Made by a program: the position numbers and the translations under genes
DNA from: Paludibacteraceae bacterium
GTDB lineage: Bacteria > Bacteroidota > Bacteroidia > Bacteroidales > Paludibacteraceae
Direction of reading: 5' to 3'
Length of the DNA: 64,000 nt
Assembly: GCA_017457295.1 (NCBI GenBank)
Contig: JAFTHS010000054.1
Coordinates: 1-64,000 of the forward strand
Part shown: positions 63,685 to 64,000 of the stretch, in pieces
How positions within the stretch are numbered: position 1 is the stretch's first letter
How the letters are laid out: every line of letters begins with the position of its first letter
Notes under the pieces: generated by a model
Database searches by the model: none
Told to the model about the DNA's origin: nothing
What the model saw: the letters and a program-made list of their open reading frames with translations, nothing else

Positions 63685-63716
63685 CTTGCACATCTCGAAA
63701 AAAAAGTGTATCTTTG
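63685..63716 (+). promoter_or_regulatory. Promoter of the GHKL-type ATPase gene
   Basis: CTTG (63685-63688), 20 bp, TATCTTTG (63709-63716); the ATG is at 63743. Confidence 0.8.
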
Positions 63717-63742
63717 CACCCAAATAGACTAATGCATATCGT

Positions 63743-64000
63743 ATGAACCTATCAACACTCATAAAACAATACTTCCATTCATCAAACAACGATGTGACGA
63801 TTGATGTGTTTGATGAGAAAAACATTTACTCCGTTTACCAACGTGTAGTAAGTGTGCTGACGCAATATATTGACATTGAAACAACGGTGTTGCAAGCCAT
63901 GAGCTATTGCTTTTATGAGATTCTGGACAATGTCCTTACGCATTCTGGCAAAGAACTTGGTACCGTCATCACACACTACGATGCTGCTAATCATATTCTC
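63743..64000 (+). CDS. GHKL-type ATPase-domain protein (partial, 5' part)
   Basis: 86 codons are visible before the window ends. After about 55 residues comes SYCFYEILDNVLTHSGKELGTVI (about 55-77), which has the N-box pattern E-x3-D-N-x3-H of histidine-kinase-like (GHKL) ATPases. No transmembrane segment or HisKA domain precedes it, so it may be a serine-kinase/anti-sigma-like or stand-alone ATPase rather than a sensor kinase. The frame is open to the end. Confidence 0.6.
   Translation, partial: MNLSTLIKQYFHSSNNDVTIDVFDEKNIYSVYQRVVSVLTQYIDIETTVLQAMSYCFYEILDNVLTHSGKELGTVITHYDAANHIL

Overview
The window is from a Bacteroidales-type genome (phylum Bacteroidota). The evidence is promoters of the form (T/C)TTG-N20-TA(N)2TTTG ahead of many genes, two SusC/SusD outer-membrane loci, an enlarged MraY, a long S1 protein and lipoproteins with G/A-C signal ends. 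No ribosomal RNA, phage structural gene or transposase is visible, and no taxon below order can be claimed.

Layout. Positions 1-8160 are accessory. They hold a complete His-Xaa-Ser cassette (hxsD-hxsB-hxsC-hxsA) behind a roughly 400-nt highly structured leader or ncRNA; an Abi_2/AbiF-like HEPN protein followed by a small RNA gene with its own promoter and terminator; two related mini-ORFs, one on each side of that abi gene; and an ATPase plus TOPRIM-like pair resembling a split OLD/PARIS defence module. Imperfect inverted repeats of about 100 bp lie at both edges (1-99 and 8064-8160). A second strongly folded stretch (8207-8408) separates this block from the core genome.

From 8495 the content is mostly core. 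hpt-bcp (minus) and pgm (plus) come first. Then the dcw cluster on the minus strand, mraZ-rsmH-ftsL-ftsI-murE-mraY-murD-ftsW-murG, stops after murG. Its promoter carries two TGGGG-N5-TGGGG MraZ-type operator pairs. Two divergent SusCD loci follow (22251-28643 minus, 29121-36565 plus); the second encodes a HEXXH metallopeptidase-like lipoprotein and a DUF4302-like lipoprotein. A BACON-like secreted protein comes next. Its 3' end is duplicated on the far side of an inserted AAA_14/DUF4143 ATPase gene that has an elaborate palindrome-rich control region.

From 40203 come an M16 peptidase, tRNA-Leu(UAG), a small lipoprotein, mazG, lpxH, a sufT-like gene, htpG (with a sigma-54-like element), uvrA, a CPA2 antiporter with Usp-like tail, an AddB-like nuclease, a membrane protein with an EF-hand-like loop, rpsA, tRNA-Ser(GCU), mltG, uvrB, a Na/Pi cotransporter and the start of a GHKL-type ATPase cut by the window edge.

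The most unusual whole-window signal is a family of intergenic tandem arrays with an exact 11-bp period at seven places (338-370, 22061-22120, 38364-38407, 40126-40180, 57923-57960, 63371-63414, 63490-63522). Several are flanked by a shared box ending in TTAAGATT, and where boxes are adjacent they are spaced about 115 bp apart.
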